Assembly (NCBI RefSeq): GCF_042610495.1
Contig: NZ_JBHGAP010000001.1
Coordinates: 124,001-188,000 of the forward strand
Direction of reading: 5' to 3'
DNA: 64,000 bases
Source of the DNA: RU20A sp042610495
Lineage (GTDB): Bacteria; Pseudomonadota; Alphaproteobacteria; Rhizobiales; Rhizobiaceae
The position numbers and the translations under genes are program-made. The notes under the pieces were generated by a model. It had not been told where the DNA came from. It did not search any database and was given only the letters and a program-made list of their open reading frames with translations. Shown piece after piece: positions 1 through 7,878 of the stretch (its first letter is position 1; every line of letters begins with the position of its first letter).

Positions 1-1666
1 ATTTGCCAGAATTTGTGAGGATCACCCGCGCTTTCGGCGGAATAATCGGTTCGGTGACCATGCACCAGCAGGTGTCCGTCACGATCTCTGCCCCATACGC
101 GCGCAGCGCCGCCAGATGGCCGGCGCCTTCCGCTTGAGCCTCGATGGTCCGTCCGCAGGTAATGACGAAGGCGACATCGGCATGTTTGCGCCGGCCGGCG
201 ACAAGTCCGGCAAGCACCGCGATCTCCTCCAGCGAGGCATGCGGATTGCCGATGGAGACGAGGTCCACCGTCTCGCCCTCGGCGAGATTGAGGTCCCACC
301 AGCAGTTTCTGACGACTTCGGTAACGATGCCGAGGGCTGTAACGGGGCGTCCGCCCGCAGCCTTGGCAACAGCGTCTGCTTCCGATCCGCCCATGGCTTC
401 CGGCGTCACGCCCGCAATATGGAACATCGGCGCGCTGGATGAGGTGGCAAAGGCCGCGCCGAAGGCTTTCAGCGCGTCCCGGTCCGGCGCGTAGTGCGCC
501 AGTCCGCTCACCACCGGAATGCGATTGCCGGCAATAAGGCCGGTCAGATAGCCCGCCAGCGGAAAGAAGGAATCGTCGATCCCTGCAAACGACGGAAAGA
601 CGACCTCCATCACCGCCCGGCGTCCCTCGTCCCGGTGACAGCCGGCGTCGGGCGCACGCCCGGTCAGCGCGATGCAGGCATCGAGAAAGTCGGGATATTT
701 CATCGTCCGCGCGCCGAGCACGCTGTTGGCGTAGACGACGGCGTTGCTTTCCGCCCAGGCGATCTGCTCGCCGACGGCGGGGATGGCGTCGGCGAGGTAG
801 GGCGCGCAGGTGTAGGTCGGCCGTGCTCCCAGGGCCGCATAGGTCTCGCCAAGCCTTGCGGCGGGTTCGCCGAGCGCCGCATCGATGCCTTGAGCGCGCC
901 AGCGCCGCGCATCGACGGAGATGGCGTTGAGCGTCGTCGGCACCGCGACCTTGCCGCCGAGCGCCTGCAGCCGCTCCGCAAAGGCCAGCATGCCGGGCCC
1001 GGTATAGATGCAGCCATCGATATGGGCGCGGGTGACATCGATCAGCCGCGTCGCGCCGGTCAGCGCCGCCATCTGCAGCACGATCCGCATCGCGACGGCC
1101 GCCGCTTCGCCATGTGCGCCGGAGAGCAGGGCCTCGTCCGTCGGGCTGAGGTCGATGCCGTCAGTGATCTGGCCGGCCGTATGGGCGGAGCTGCCTGTCG
1201 CTTCCTCCGCCCCTGGGATAGAGCCCTCATCCCTCCAGACCTGCCCGTCCGAAAGGCGGATCTGTCCGGCCGCCTTCGCGGCTGCGAACCCGGTCTCGTC
1301 CAGCACCACGACGGGAATGGACACGCCGAACAGTTCCCGCGCCACGATGACGCCGAGCGTCAGGATCTCGTCGGGCCTTGCCAGCACGAGGCCAGCCGGA
1401 CCGTGCCCTGCCATCAGCAGTTCCAGCATGACGGCGCTGCCGGTGCAGGAGCCGCGACCGCCGGGAAGGACAAGGATGGCGCCGACCAGCGACTGGCCGT
1501 TGAGCGGATGATGCTGGTCGATGATAAGACCCGAGGCCGGATCGACACCGCCCCAGAAGCTCAGCTCCGTGCCGCTCGCCACCACCCGGCCCGAGGCAGA
1601 GCCGGGAACCAGAACCCGGCCGGAAAGGCAAGGTAAGGACTGGCCGGCAGGGGGCAGGGTGCGCAT
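1..1666 (-). CDS. Aconitase X, swivel and catalytic domains fused (partial, C-terminus off the left edge)
   Basis: About 555 codons are open from the ATG at 1666 to the window edge with no stop, so only the last few residues should be missing. The N-terminal 140 or so residues are the DUF126 swivel domain (FWGGVDP near 37-43, the active-site loop GGRGSCTGS at 69-77). The rest is the DUF521 catalytic domain, with cysteines in NCWWD, TCGRT and TCWC near the C-terminus that suit Fe-S binding. Family knowledge: fused bacterial AcnX includes cis-3-hydroxy-L-proline dehydratase; archaeal split forms act on mevalonate 5-phosphate. A hydroxyproline-type substrate is inferred, not shown, because no proline-catabolic neighbours are visible. 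The start has a GGAG ribosome site inside the end of the preceding SDR gene, whose stop lies 5 bases away, so the two are probably co-transcribed and translationally linked. Confidence 0.85.
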   Translation of the reverse strand, partial: MRTLPPAGQSLPCLSGRVLVPGSASGRVVASGTELSFWGGVDPASGLIIDQHHPLNGQSLVGAILVLPGGRGSCTGSAVMLELLMAGHGPAGLVLARPDEILTLGVIVARELFGVSIPVVVLDETGFAAAKAAGQIRLSDGQVWRDEGSIPGAEEATGSSAHTAGQITDGIDLSPTDEALLSGAHGEAAAVAMRIVLQMAALTGATRLIDVTRAHIDGCIYTGPGMLAFAERLQALGGKVAVPTTLNAISVDARRWRAQGIDAALGEPAARLGETYAALGARPTYTCAPYLADAIPAVGEQIAWAESNAVVYANSVLGARTMKYPDFLDACIALTGRAPDAGCHRDEGRRAVMEVVFPSFAGIDDSFFPLAGYLTGLIAGNRIPVVSGLAHYAPDRDALKAFGAAFATSSSAPMFHIAGVTPEAMGGSEADAVAKAAGGRPVTALGIVTEVVRNCWWDLNLAEGETVDLVSIGNPHASLEEIAVLAGLVAGRRKHADVAFVITCGRTIEAQAEGAGHLAALRAYGAEIVTDTCWCMVTEPIIPPKARVILTNSGK

Positions 1667-1671
1667 GGGCC

Positions 1672-2415
1672 TCACTCCGGCAGGCGATAATCCACAATTC
1701 TGCGCTCGCGCGCGAGGAAGATCTTGCCGGTTTCGGTGAGCGCGGGCCCGCAGAGCGGCAGCATCGCTTCCGCCACCTCTGACGGATGCGGCAAAGTCGC
1801 CGGGTCTTCGCCGGGCACGGCCTGCGCCCGCATGGCGGTGCGGGTGGCGCCGGGATCGACGCTGATGACGCGCAGCGGCAGCCGCTGGCTTTCGCCGGCC
1901 CAAGTGCGGGCCAGCGCTTCCACGGCGGCCTTCGAGGCGGAGTAGGGGCCCCAGAACGGCTTGCACTTGTGCGCGGCACTCGATGACAGGATCAGCGCGC
2001 GGCCCTGGTCGGACTGTGTGATCAAGGGGTCGATGGAGCGGATCAGCCGCCATGTGGCCGTCACGTTCACCGTCATCACCTTCTCGAAAACCTTTGCCTC
2101 GACATGGCCGATCGGCGAGATCGTGCCGAGCACGCCGGCATTGGCGACGAGAATGTCGAGCCGGCCCCAGCGCTCGTTGATTGCGCCGCCGAGCCGGTCG
2201 ATCGCGGTCATATCGGCCAGATCGAAGGGCACCAGCGTTGCCGGCAGGCCACCGGCCGCCTTGATCGCATCATCGAGCTCCTCGAGCCCGCCAACGGTGC
2301 GCGCGCAGGCGATCACCTGCGCCCCCGCCTTGGCGAGCGCCAGCGCAGTGAAATAGCCGATCCCGCGCGAGGCGCCGGTCACGAGGGCGATGCGCCCGGA
2401 AAGGTCAACAGTCAT
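1672..2415 (-). CDS. SDR family NAD(P)-dependent oxidoreductase
   Basis: A classical short-chain dehydrogenase of 247 residues. Visible are the nucleotide-binding TGASRGIG at 13-20, NAG at 92-94, and the catalytic set Ser145, Tyr158 and Lys162 (YSASK). Substrate is unknown. It follows purF on the same strand after about 70 bases, an arrangement common in rhizobia, and is followed within 5 bases by aconitase X. The cofactor preference cannot be fixed with confidence; Arg17 in the glycine loop hints at NADP(H). It is probably soluble and cytoplasmic. No purine-related role follows from its position alone. Confidence 0.9.
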   Translation of the reverse strand: MTVDLSGRIALVTGASRGIGYFTALALAKAGAQVIACARTVGGLEELDDAIKAAGGLPATLVPFDLADMTAIDRLGGAINERWGRLDILVANAGVLGTISPIGHVEAKVFEKVMTVNVTATWRLIRSIDPLITQSDQGRALILSSSAAHKCKPFWGPYSASKAAVEALARTWAGESQRLPLRVISVDPGATRTAMRAQAVPGEDPATLPHPSEVAEAMLPLCGPALTETGKIFLARERRIVDYRLPE

Positions 2416-2484
2416 TCGGTTCGCTCATGTGAAGATGACGGCGCCGCGCGCCTCCCGCCCGCGGCATCCGAGGAGGCCGGTGCC

Positions 2485-3972
2485 TCAGCCGCTCACCAGC
2501 ATCGAAACCTTGCGGCCCATCTTTTCGCCTTCCTTGTCTAGGAGACGGGTCGGATAGTCGCCGGTGAAATAGTGATCGGTAAATTCCGGATTGGCCGGAT
2601 CGCGCGGCTTGCCGCCCACGGCGCGGTAGAGCCCGTCGATCGTGAGGAACGCCAGCGTATCGACGCCGATGAACTTCGCCATGGCTTCGACGCCGGCATA
2701 CTGGTTGGCGATCAGCTTGTCGGCGTCAGGGGTGTCGATGCCGTAGAAATCCGGATGGAAGATCATCGGGCTGGCAACGCGCAGATGCACTTCCTTCGCA
2801 CCCGCATCGCGCATCATCTGCACGATCTTCAGCGATGTCGTGCCGCGCACGATGGAATCATCGACCAGAATGACCCGCTTGCCCTCAATGATGGCGCGGT
2901 TGGCCGAATGCTTGAGCTTGACGCCGAAGGCGCGGATCTGCTGCGTCGGCTCGATGAAGGTGCGGCCAACATAATGGTTGCGGATGATGCCGTACTCGAA
3001 GGGAATGCCGCTCTGCTGCGCATAGCCGACAGCCGCCGGCGTGCCGCCATCGGGAACGGGCACCACGACGTCGCCTGCAACCGGCGACTCGGCGGCCAGA
3101 TTCATCCCCATGTTCTTGCGCGTCGTGTAGACGTTGCGGCCGCCGACGACCGAATCGGGACGGGCGAAATAGACATATTCGAACAGGCAGAGACGCTCGG
3201 GCTTCGGCTTGGCGGGGCGGCGCGCATCGATGCTGATCGAGCCGTCCGGCTGGATCTCGCAGATGATCACTTCGCCGTTCTCCACGTCGCGCACGAACTT
3301 CGCGCCGATGATGTCAAGCGCGCAGGTCTCGGAGGCGAAGATCGGCTTGCCGTCGAGATCGCCCATCACGAGCGGCCGGATGCCGATCGGGTCGCGCGCC
3401 GCGATCAGCTTGGTGCGCGTCATGGCGAGCATGGAATAGCCGCCTTCCATCTGCCGGATCGCATCGATGAAGCGATCGGCGGTGGAGGAATGGCGCGAGC
3501 GGGCGATGAGGTGCAGCACGACTTCGGTATCCGACGTCGACTGACAGATTGCGCCGGTCGCGATGATCTGCCGGCGCAGCGTCAGGCCGTTGGTGAAATT
3601 GCCGTTGTGCGCAATGGCGATGCCGCCTTCCTCCAGTTCGGCAAACAGCGGCTGCACGTTGCGCAGCGCCACCTCGCCTGTCGTGGAGTAACGCGTGTGG
3701 CCGATGGCGATGTAGCCGGGAAGCTTGGCGAGCGTGGCGGGGTCGGTGTAGTGGTCGCCCACAAGGCCCATGCGCTTTTCGGTGTGGAACTGCCGGCCGT
3801 CGAAGGTGACGATGCCGGCCGCTTCCTGGCCGCGATGCTGCAGCGCATGCAGGCCGAGCGCCGTCAGGGTCGCGCCGTCCGGATGTCCGAGAATGCCGAA
3901 GACGCCGCATTCCTCATGCAGCGCATCGCCGTCCAAGATCTCGCGAAAATCGCAATTGCCAAGCTCGCTCAT
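2485..3972 (-). CDS. purF: Amidophosphoribosyltransferase PurF
   Basis: First committed step of purine synthesis: PRPP plus glutamine gives 5-phosphoribosylamine. The 495-residue protein has a 21-residue propeptide followed by CGVFG, so Cys22 would become the N-terminal nucleophile of the class II (Ntn) glutaminase domain, which covers about residues 22-240. The C-terminal phosphoribosyltransferase domain carries the PRPP loop VILVDDSIVRGTTS. The propeptide before Cys is a feature of Bacillus-type PurF, whereas E. coli loses only Met. It lies downstream of cvpA on the same strand, as in E. coli, but a strong hairpin at 4162-4183 separates the two genes. Confidence 0.97.
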   Translation of the reverse strand: MSELGNCDFREILDGDALHEECGVFGILGHPDGATLTALGLHALQHRGQEAAGIVTFDGRQFHTEKRMGLVGDHYTDPATLAKLPGYIAIGHTRYSTTGEVALRNVQPLFAELEEGGIAIAHNGNFTNGLTLRRQIIATGAICQSTSDTEVVLHLIARSRHSSTADRFIDAIRQMEGGYSMLAMTRTKLIAARDPIGIRPLVMGDLDGKPIFASETCALDIIGAKFVRDVENGEVIICEIQPDGSISIDARRPAKPKPERLCLFEYVYFARPDSVVGGRNVYTTRKNMGMNLAAESPVAGDVVVPVPDGGTPAAVGYAQQSGIPFEYGIIRNHYVGRTFIEPTQQIRAFGVKLKHSANRAIIEGKRVILVDDSIVRGTTSLKIVQMMRDAGAKEVHLRVASPMIFHPDFYGIDTPDADKLIANQYAGVEAMAKFIGVDTLAFLTIDGLYRAVGGKPRDPANPEFTDHYFTGDYPTRLLDKEGEKMGRKVSMLVSG

Positions 3973-4161
3973 CGCTTTGCCTTTGTGGGCGCGAATGCGT
4001 CGCGCCGAACGCCTGTTTCACCATCCATGGATCGCGCGCCCGTCAGCCGACAGGCAAATCGCCATCCCCTTCCGAAATCGCCGCCCGGCAAAGCCGCGAC
4101 AGTCTTCGAAAATTGCTTCGCCGCCCGGCGGTCCGGGCAGTCTCTTTCGTCCGAAATCATG

Positions 4162-4183
4162 AAGGCCCGCTAATGCGGGCCTT
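4162..4183 (-). terminator. Hairpin between cvpA and purF
   Basis: A perfect 9-bp stem (AAGGCCCGC with GCGGGCCTT) and a 4-base loop lie 16 bases beyond the cvpA stop. The downstream run on the minus strand is only weakly T-rich, so it may terminate partially or stabilise RNA rather than fully separate purF from cvpA. Confidence 0.6.
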
Positions 4184-4199
4184 TGGCGACGGCGTGCCG

Positions 4200-4796
4200 T
4201 CAGTTGCTGGTGGCCGGCTGGTCGGTGGCCGGCGCCTGTTCGGCGGGCGCTGCCTCCGTCTCGCTGCCGGTTGCAGGCGCCTTGCCGCGCAGGCGGTCGA
4301 GGATCGTCGCATCGGCATTTTCCGGCAGCAGCGCGATCAGCTTTCCGCCGAGATTGTCGATCAGCGGCTTGGACTTTGCGTTCGTGACCCAGTCCGGCTG
4401 CTGGGCGGGCGCCACCAGCCAGTTGAAGAACAGCATGGCGACGACGACGAGCAGCAGGCCGCGCGCCGCGCCGAAGAGGAAGCCGAGCGTGCGGTCCAGC
4501 GCGCCGATGCGGCTGTCGATGATGAAATCGGCAATCCGCATGGTGATGATCGAGATCACGATCAGCGCCACGAGGAAGATCGCCGCCGCCGAGCCGGCGA
4601 GCGCGACATTGTCGCTCGTCGTGTACTGCTTGGCGAAGGGCAGGAGGTAGGGATAGAGGAAATAGGCCGCGGCGGCAGCGCCGACCCAGCTTGCGACGGA
4701 CAGCACCTCGCGCGAAAAACCGCGCACCATGGCAAGGATCGCCGAAAACAGCGAAACGCCGAGCACGATACCGTCGAGGATGGTGATGGTGGGCAT
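4200..4796 (-). CDS. cvpA: CvpA family inner-membrane protein
   Basis: The 198-residue protein has four likely membrane segments (about residues 6-28, 34-52, 64-84 and 105-127) and the loop SRIGALDRTLGFLFGAARG typical of CvpA. The C-terminal 30 residues are a low-complexity Ala/Pro/Glu tail. E. coli CvpA is needed for colicin V production and envelope stress tolerance; its molecular action is unclear. Its place just upstream of purF matches the cvpA-purF order known in enterobacteria. A candidate promoter lies at 4873-4901. Confidence 0.9.
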   Translation of the reverse strand: MPTITILDGIVLGVSLFSAILAMVRGFSREVLSVASWVGAAAAAYFLYPYLLPFAKQYTTSDNVALAGSAAAIFLVALIVISIITMRIADFIIDSRIGALDRTLGFLFGAARGLLLVVVAMLFFNWLVAPAQQPDWVTNAKSKPLIDNLGGKLIALLPENADATILDRLRGKAPATGSETEAAPAEQAPATDQPATSN

Positions 4797-4872
4797 GTCG
4801 ATCCTATTTTGAACGAAGGCCTGCTGCGAAAGCGCGCCTCGCCTGAAATCGCGAGGCCTGCATCAGAGCCTA

Positions 4873-4901
4873 TATATCAATCCGGCCGGGGCGTCTTTCA
4901 A
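4873..4901 (-). promoter_or_regulatory. Candidate promoter for cvpA
   Basis: On the minus strand TTGAAA (4896-4901) is followed after 17 bases by GATATA (4873-4878), giving a leader of roughly 70 bases before cvpA. The match is by eye against the alphaproteobacterial housekeeping consensus. Nothing else recognisable lies in 4797-5091. Confidence 0.35.
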
Positions 4902-5091
4902 TCGTCGCTTCGTGAACACGCTTTTCACCGTTTTTGCAAGTCCTAAGACGGCGCGACACGTTTGTTTGGCGTTGGAAGCGATTGCGTTCACCAATGCGCA
5001 GCCTTGCACCGGGCACGCCCGTGACACGATCCTTCACCGCAATCGACGCGCGGGCCGAGGCCACCATGTCTGGGCAGATGCCCCGCACCCC

Positions 5092-5131
5092 TTGAGGCCG
5101 AAAGGAGGGCGCGGCATGCTCGCGGCCTCAA
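5092..5131 (+). promoter_or_regulatory. Inverted repeat enclosing the start of a leader reading frame
   Basis: TTGAGGCCG (5092-5100) pairs perfectly with CGGCCTCAA (5123-5131). The 22-base loop holds AGGAGG and the ATG of the 19-codon frame at 5116, so folding would place that start in a hairpin loop. Regulation of translation is an inference. Confidence 0.45.
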
Positions 5132-5175
5132 ACGACCATGGCCGCCGACCGGCGAGAAGAGCGAATTCCGGATGA
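5116..5175 (+). CDS. Putative 19-residue leader peptide upstream of a gene of unknown function
   Basis: A short frame, MLAASNDHGRRPARRANSG, begins with ATG 7 bases after a perfect AGGAGG (5103-5108). Its stop overlaps the next gene start as ATGA (5172-5175). The following gene has only a poor ribosome site of its own, so coupled translation is likely. The frame includes two adjacent AGA codons and a CGA, which are uncommon beside the surrounding codon use. It could be a regulatory leader peptide or just a coupling device. The product itself resembles nothing I know. Confidence 0.4.
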   Translation: MLAASNDHGRRPARRANSG

Positions 5176-5723
5176 ACTCCAGCGCCGAACATCCCTGGAT
5201 TGAAGGCTTCACCGAACCGTCCTGGCTGCGCGGCAAGGAGCGGCATTTCCGGCTCTGGCGGACCCTGGTCGCCGAGATGATCGGGGCGCCCGTCGACTAT
5301 GACTATGTCCGGCGCCCGGTCACCCACGCCGACGCCGCCAATGCCGCGCTCGCCACCATCGAGAGCCTTCCCTTTCTTGAGGCCCGCATTCTCGATCCCG
5401 ACTGGAAACAGCCGACCGCCGAGGAACGCGCCGGTTTCTGGGACGACCTGCCGGAGGACCCACTCTGGATCCTCGTCCTGCTGACAGTGCCCGGCGGAAT
5501 GTTCCGGACCCGGCATGCGGCAGCCATCGCCGACCGGTTGGACGAACTGGACGACATCATCCATCACGCCGGTCTCGGCGCCCACACCCACGCCCATGAG
5601 GCAGCGCGAGCCTTCTTCCGCCAGCTCGCGAAGGCTGATGCGGACGTTCGCGTCGTCGGCTCCTACGAGCCCTGCGGCACCGTCGCCGTCGATCCGCTGA
5701 CCGGTTTGCTTGTCACCGCATGA
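5172..5723 (+). CDS. Conserved-looking protein of unknown function
   Basis: 183 residues, not recognised. Codon use is strongly G/C at third positions like the neighbouring real genes, which favours this strand over the long antisense frame. No signal peptide or membrane segment is obvious. The protein is rich in Trp and His; features include EPSWLRGKERHF near 14-25, FWDDLPEDPLW near 89-99, and a histidine cluster HTHAHEAAR near residue 140. It stands alone between divergent cvpA and convergent radA. Translation is probably coupled to the preceding 19-codon frame. Confidence 0.65.
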   Translation: MNSSAEHPWIEGFTEPSWLRGKERHFRLWRTLVAEMIGAPVDYDYVRRPVTHADAANAALATIESLPFLEARILDPDWKQPTAEERAGFWDDLPEDPLWILVLLTVPGGMFRTRHAAAIADRLDELDDIIHHAGLGAHTHAHEAARAFFRQLAKADADVRVVGSYEPCGTVAVDPLTGLLVTA

Positions 5724-5793
5724 CGCGCCCTGAGGTCAAAACCCTATCCTGATCGGGCGTTGACCCTATGCCCCGTGCACTCTGGCCCGGGCT

Positions 5794-7194
5794 CTACGCG
5801 TCCTCTGCCGGCTGCAGCGCGCCGCGCGATCCGGCGATGCGCGCGACGAGATCCGGCAGTCCTTCCATCTCGCCAACCGCAAGCCCGCCGGCCTTCGGCA
5901 TGTCGGCGGATTTTTCCGGCAGGACGGCGGCGCCGAAACCGAGCTTCTCGGCCTCCTTCAGCCGAAGCCCCGTATGCGACACGGGCCGGATGGCACCCGA
6001 CAGGCTGACCTCGCCGAAATAGACGGCATCATGCGGCAGCGCGATGCCGGCAAGCGAGGAGACGAGCGCGGCGGCAACGGCGAGGTCGGCGGCCGGCTCC
6101 GTGATGCGATAGCCCCCTGCGACGTTCAGATAGACATCATGCTGGCCGAGCCGCACGCCGCAATGGGCCTCGAGAACGGCCAGAATCATCGACAGCCGTG
6201 CCGAATCCCAGCCGACCACGGCGCGGCGCGGCGTGCCGAGCGATGTCGGCGCCACCAGCGCCTGTACCTCGACCAGAACAGGCCGCGTGCCTTCCATGCC
6301 CGCAAAGACCGCAGCGCCTGGCGCCGATGCGTTGCGCTCCCCGAGAAAGAGTTCGGAGGGGTTGGTGACCTCGCGCAGGCCCTTGTCGGACATTTCGAAG
6401 ACGCCGATCTCGTCGGTCGGCCCGAAGCGGTTCTTTACCGTGCGCAGGATGCGGTAGTGATGGCCGCGGTCGCCCTCGAAATAGAGCACGGCATCCACCA
6501 TGTGCTCCACGACGCGCGGGCCGGCGATCTGTCCCTCCTTCGTCACATGTCCCACGAGCACCACGGCCGAGCCCGTCTGCTTGGCAAAGCGGATCATGGC
6601 CTGCACCCCGGTGCGCACTTGCGTCACCGTGCCGGGCGCGGAGTCGACGATATCGCTCCACAGCGTCTGGATGGAATCGATGATGACGAGGTCCGGCCGA
6701 TTGCCGTCGGAAAGCGTTGCGAGAATGTCTTCCACATTGGTTTCCGCCGCCAGCAGCACATCGGTATCGGCTGCGCCCAGACGCTGCGCGCGCAACCTGA
6801 CCTGCGCCACCGCCTCTTCGCCGGAGACATAGATGATGCGGTTGCCGCGCCGCGCCAGCGCGGCTGCCGCCTGCATCAGCACGGTCGATTTGCCGATGCC
6901 GGGATCGCCGCCGATCAGCACCGCAGACCCGCGCACGAAGCCCCCGCCGGTGACGCGGTCGAGTTCGGAAATGCCGGTCTCGATGCGCGGCGCATCCTCC
7001 GTTTCGCCCGACAGCGTCGTCAGCGCCACGGGCCGGCCCTTCTTCGGCGTCTTGCCGGGGCCGCCGCCGATGCCGGCCGTCGGATCCTCCTCGATGATCG
7101 TGTTCCAAGCCCCGCATCCCTCGCACTTGCCCACCCAGCGGGCATGCACGGTTCCACAGTTCTGGCAGATGAATTGGGTACGCAGCTTGGCCAT
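5794..7194 (-). CDS. radA: DNA repair protein RadA (Sms)
   Basis: A RecA-like ATPase that promotes branch migration and processing of recombination intermediates. The 466-residue protein shows the N-terminal C4 zinc finger (Cys10, Cys13, Cys24, Cys27), the Walker A GGDPGIGKST at 95-104, the RadA signature KNRFG near 258, and a C-terminal Lon-protease-like domain with DLAVAAAL. All expected parts are present and the length is usual. A ParDE-type pair lies 14 bases upstream on the same strand. Confidence 0.97.
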   Translation of the reverse strand: MAKLRTQFICQNCGTVHARWVGKCEGCGAWNTIIEEDPTAGIGGGPGKTPKKGRPVALTTLSGETEDAPRIETGISELDRVTGGGFVRGSAVLIGGDPGIGKSTVLMQAAAALARRGNRIIYVSGEEAVAQVRLRAQRLGAADTDVLLAAETNVEDILATLSDGNRPDLVIIDSIQTLWSDIVDSAPGTVTQVRTGVQAMIRFAKQTGSAVVLVGHVTKEGQIAGPRVVEHMVDAVLYFEGDRGHHYRILRTVKNRFGPTDEIGVFEMSDKGLREVTNPSELFLGERNASAPGAAVFAGMEGTRPVLVEVQALVAPTSLGTPRRAVVGWDSARLSMILAVLEAHCGVRLGQHDVYLNVAGGYRITEPAADLAVAAALVSSLAGIALPHDAVYFGEVSLSGAIRPVSHTGLRLKEAEKLGFGAAVLPEKSADMPKAGGLAVGEMEGLPDLVARIAGSRGALQPAEDA

Positions 7195-7208
7195 CGCGGG
7201 AAGGGGTC

Positions 7209-7523
7209 TCAGTCGTCGTTCGGGAAAAGGGGCTGGGAAATATCCTGGCGTCCGTGCAGCACACGGATGACGCGGATCTCTGTCCCGACAAGGCGGAAAT
7301 AGATGCAGCGCCCCTTGAAGGGCAGTGCGCGCAGTCCCGGCGAAATCCAGTCACGCGACACACCGCGAAACTTCGCCTTCGGCATCCAGTCCATCTTGGC
7401 AATCATCTGGTCCAGAAGCCGTTCGGCGGCAGCGGGATCTTCTGCGGCAATGTGGTCATACAAAGCGGCCAGATCGGCAAGAGCATGCGCCGAGATCGTC
7501 AGGCGCCAGTCTGCATCGCTCAC
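7209..7523 (-). CDS. RelE/ParE-family toxin
   Basis: 104 residues of the RelE/ParE fold: an N-terminal helical pair (LADLAALYDHIA and AERLLDQMIAKM) followed by a beta sheet with GLRALPFKGRCIYFR and EIRVIRVLHGRQD. The VLHGRQD ending is characteristic of the ParE branch, whose members usually poison gyrase; the target here is inferred. It overlaps the antitoxin gene by 4 bases (ATGA) and lies between alr and radA. Confidence 0.85.
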   Translation of the reverse strand: MSDADWRLTISAHALADLAALYDHIAAEDPAAAERLLDQMIAKMDWMPKAKFRGVSRDWISPGLRALPFKGRCIYFRLVGTEIRVIRVLHGRQDISQPLFPNDD

Positions 7524-7777
7524 GACAGCGTCTTCGTCCGCGCGAGAATGTCAGCCTTCAGCATGTCCGCAGAACTGAACGTCGCGAAGTCTCCAGCGTC
7601 GAAATCCCTGTCGCCCGCGCTGATCAGGCGGCGCAGATCATCCATCCCCTCCGGTGATACGGTCTGCAGCAAGCTCAGTCCCGCCCGCACCACATCCTCG
7701 GCCGAGACGTAGCGCCCCGCCTTCACCTCGGCCTCGACGAAGGCCCGGTCTTCCTCGCTCAGATGGATCTCATCCAT
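7520..7777 (-). CDS. ParD-like antitoxin
   Basis: The start at 7777 gives 85 residues beginning MDEIHLSEEDRAFVEAEVKAG and is preceded 7 bases upstream by AAGGAG; a longer frame extends upstream but has no such site. The first 45 residues resemble the CopG/ParD ribbon-helix-helix DNA-binding region (RYVSAEDVVRAGLSLL), and the acidic, Asp/Phe-rich tail (DFDAGDFATF) is the part that usually wraps the toxin. The pair should repress its own promoter; a TATAAC lies upstream near 7800, but I see no clear operator. Confidence 0.83.
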   Translation of the reverse strand: MDEIHLSEEDRAFVEAEVKAGRYVSAEDVVRAGLSLLQTVSPEGMDDLRRLISAGDRDFDAGDFATFSSADMLKADILARTKTLS

Positions 7778-7878
7778 GTATGATCTCCTTTTGTTCTCGT
7801 TATAGCGCAGGATGTCGCACGAGGCCAGAGGGATTTTCTGCATCGGAGAGATCGCGGCGCGCGAGGGCGAGGGGCGGC

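Noticed and set aside
2572..4173. A 533-codon plus-strand frame antisense to purF
   Set aside because: Shadow frame; purF is intact on the other strand.
7778..7843. A 22-codon N-terminal extension of the ParD-like antitoxin
   Set aside because: AAGGAG directly precedes the ATG at 7777, and the added residues do not fit the ribbon-helix-helix start.
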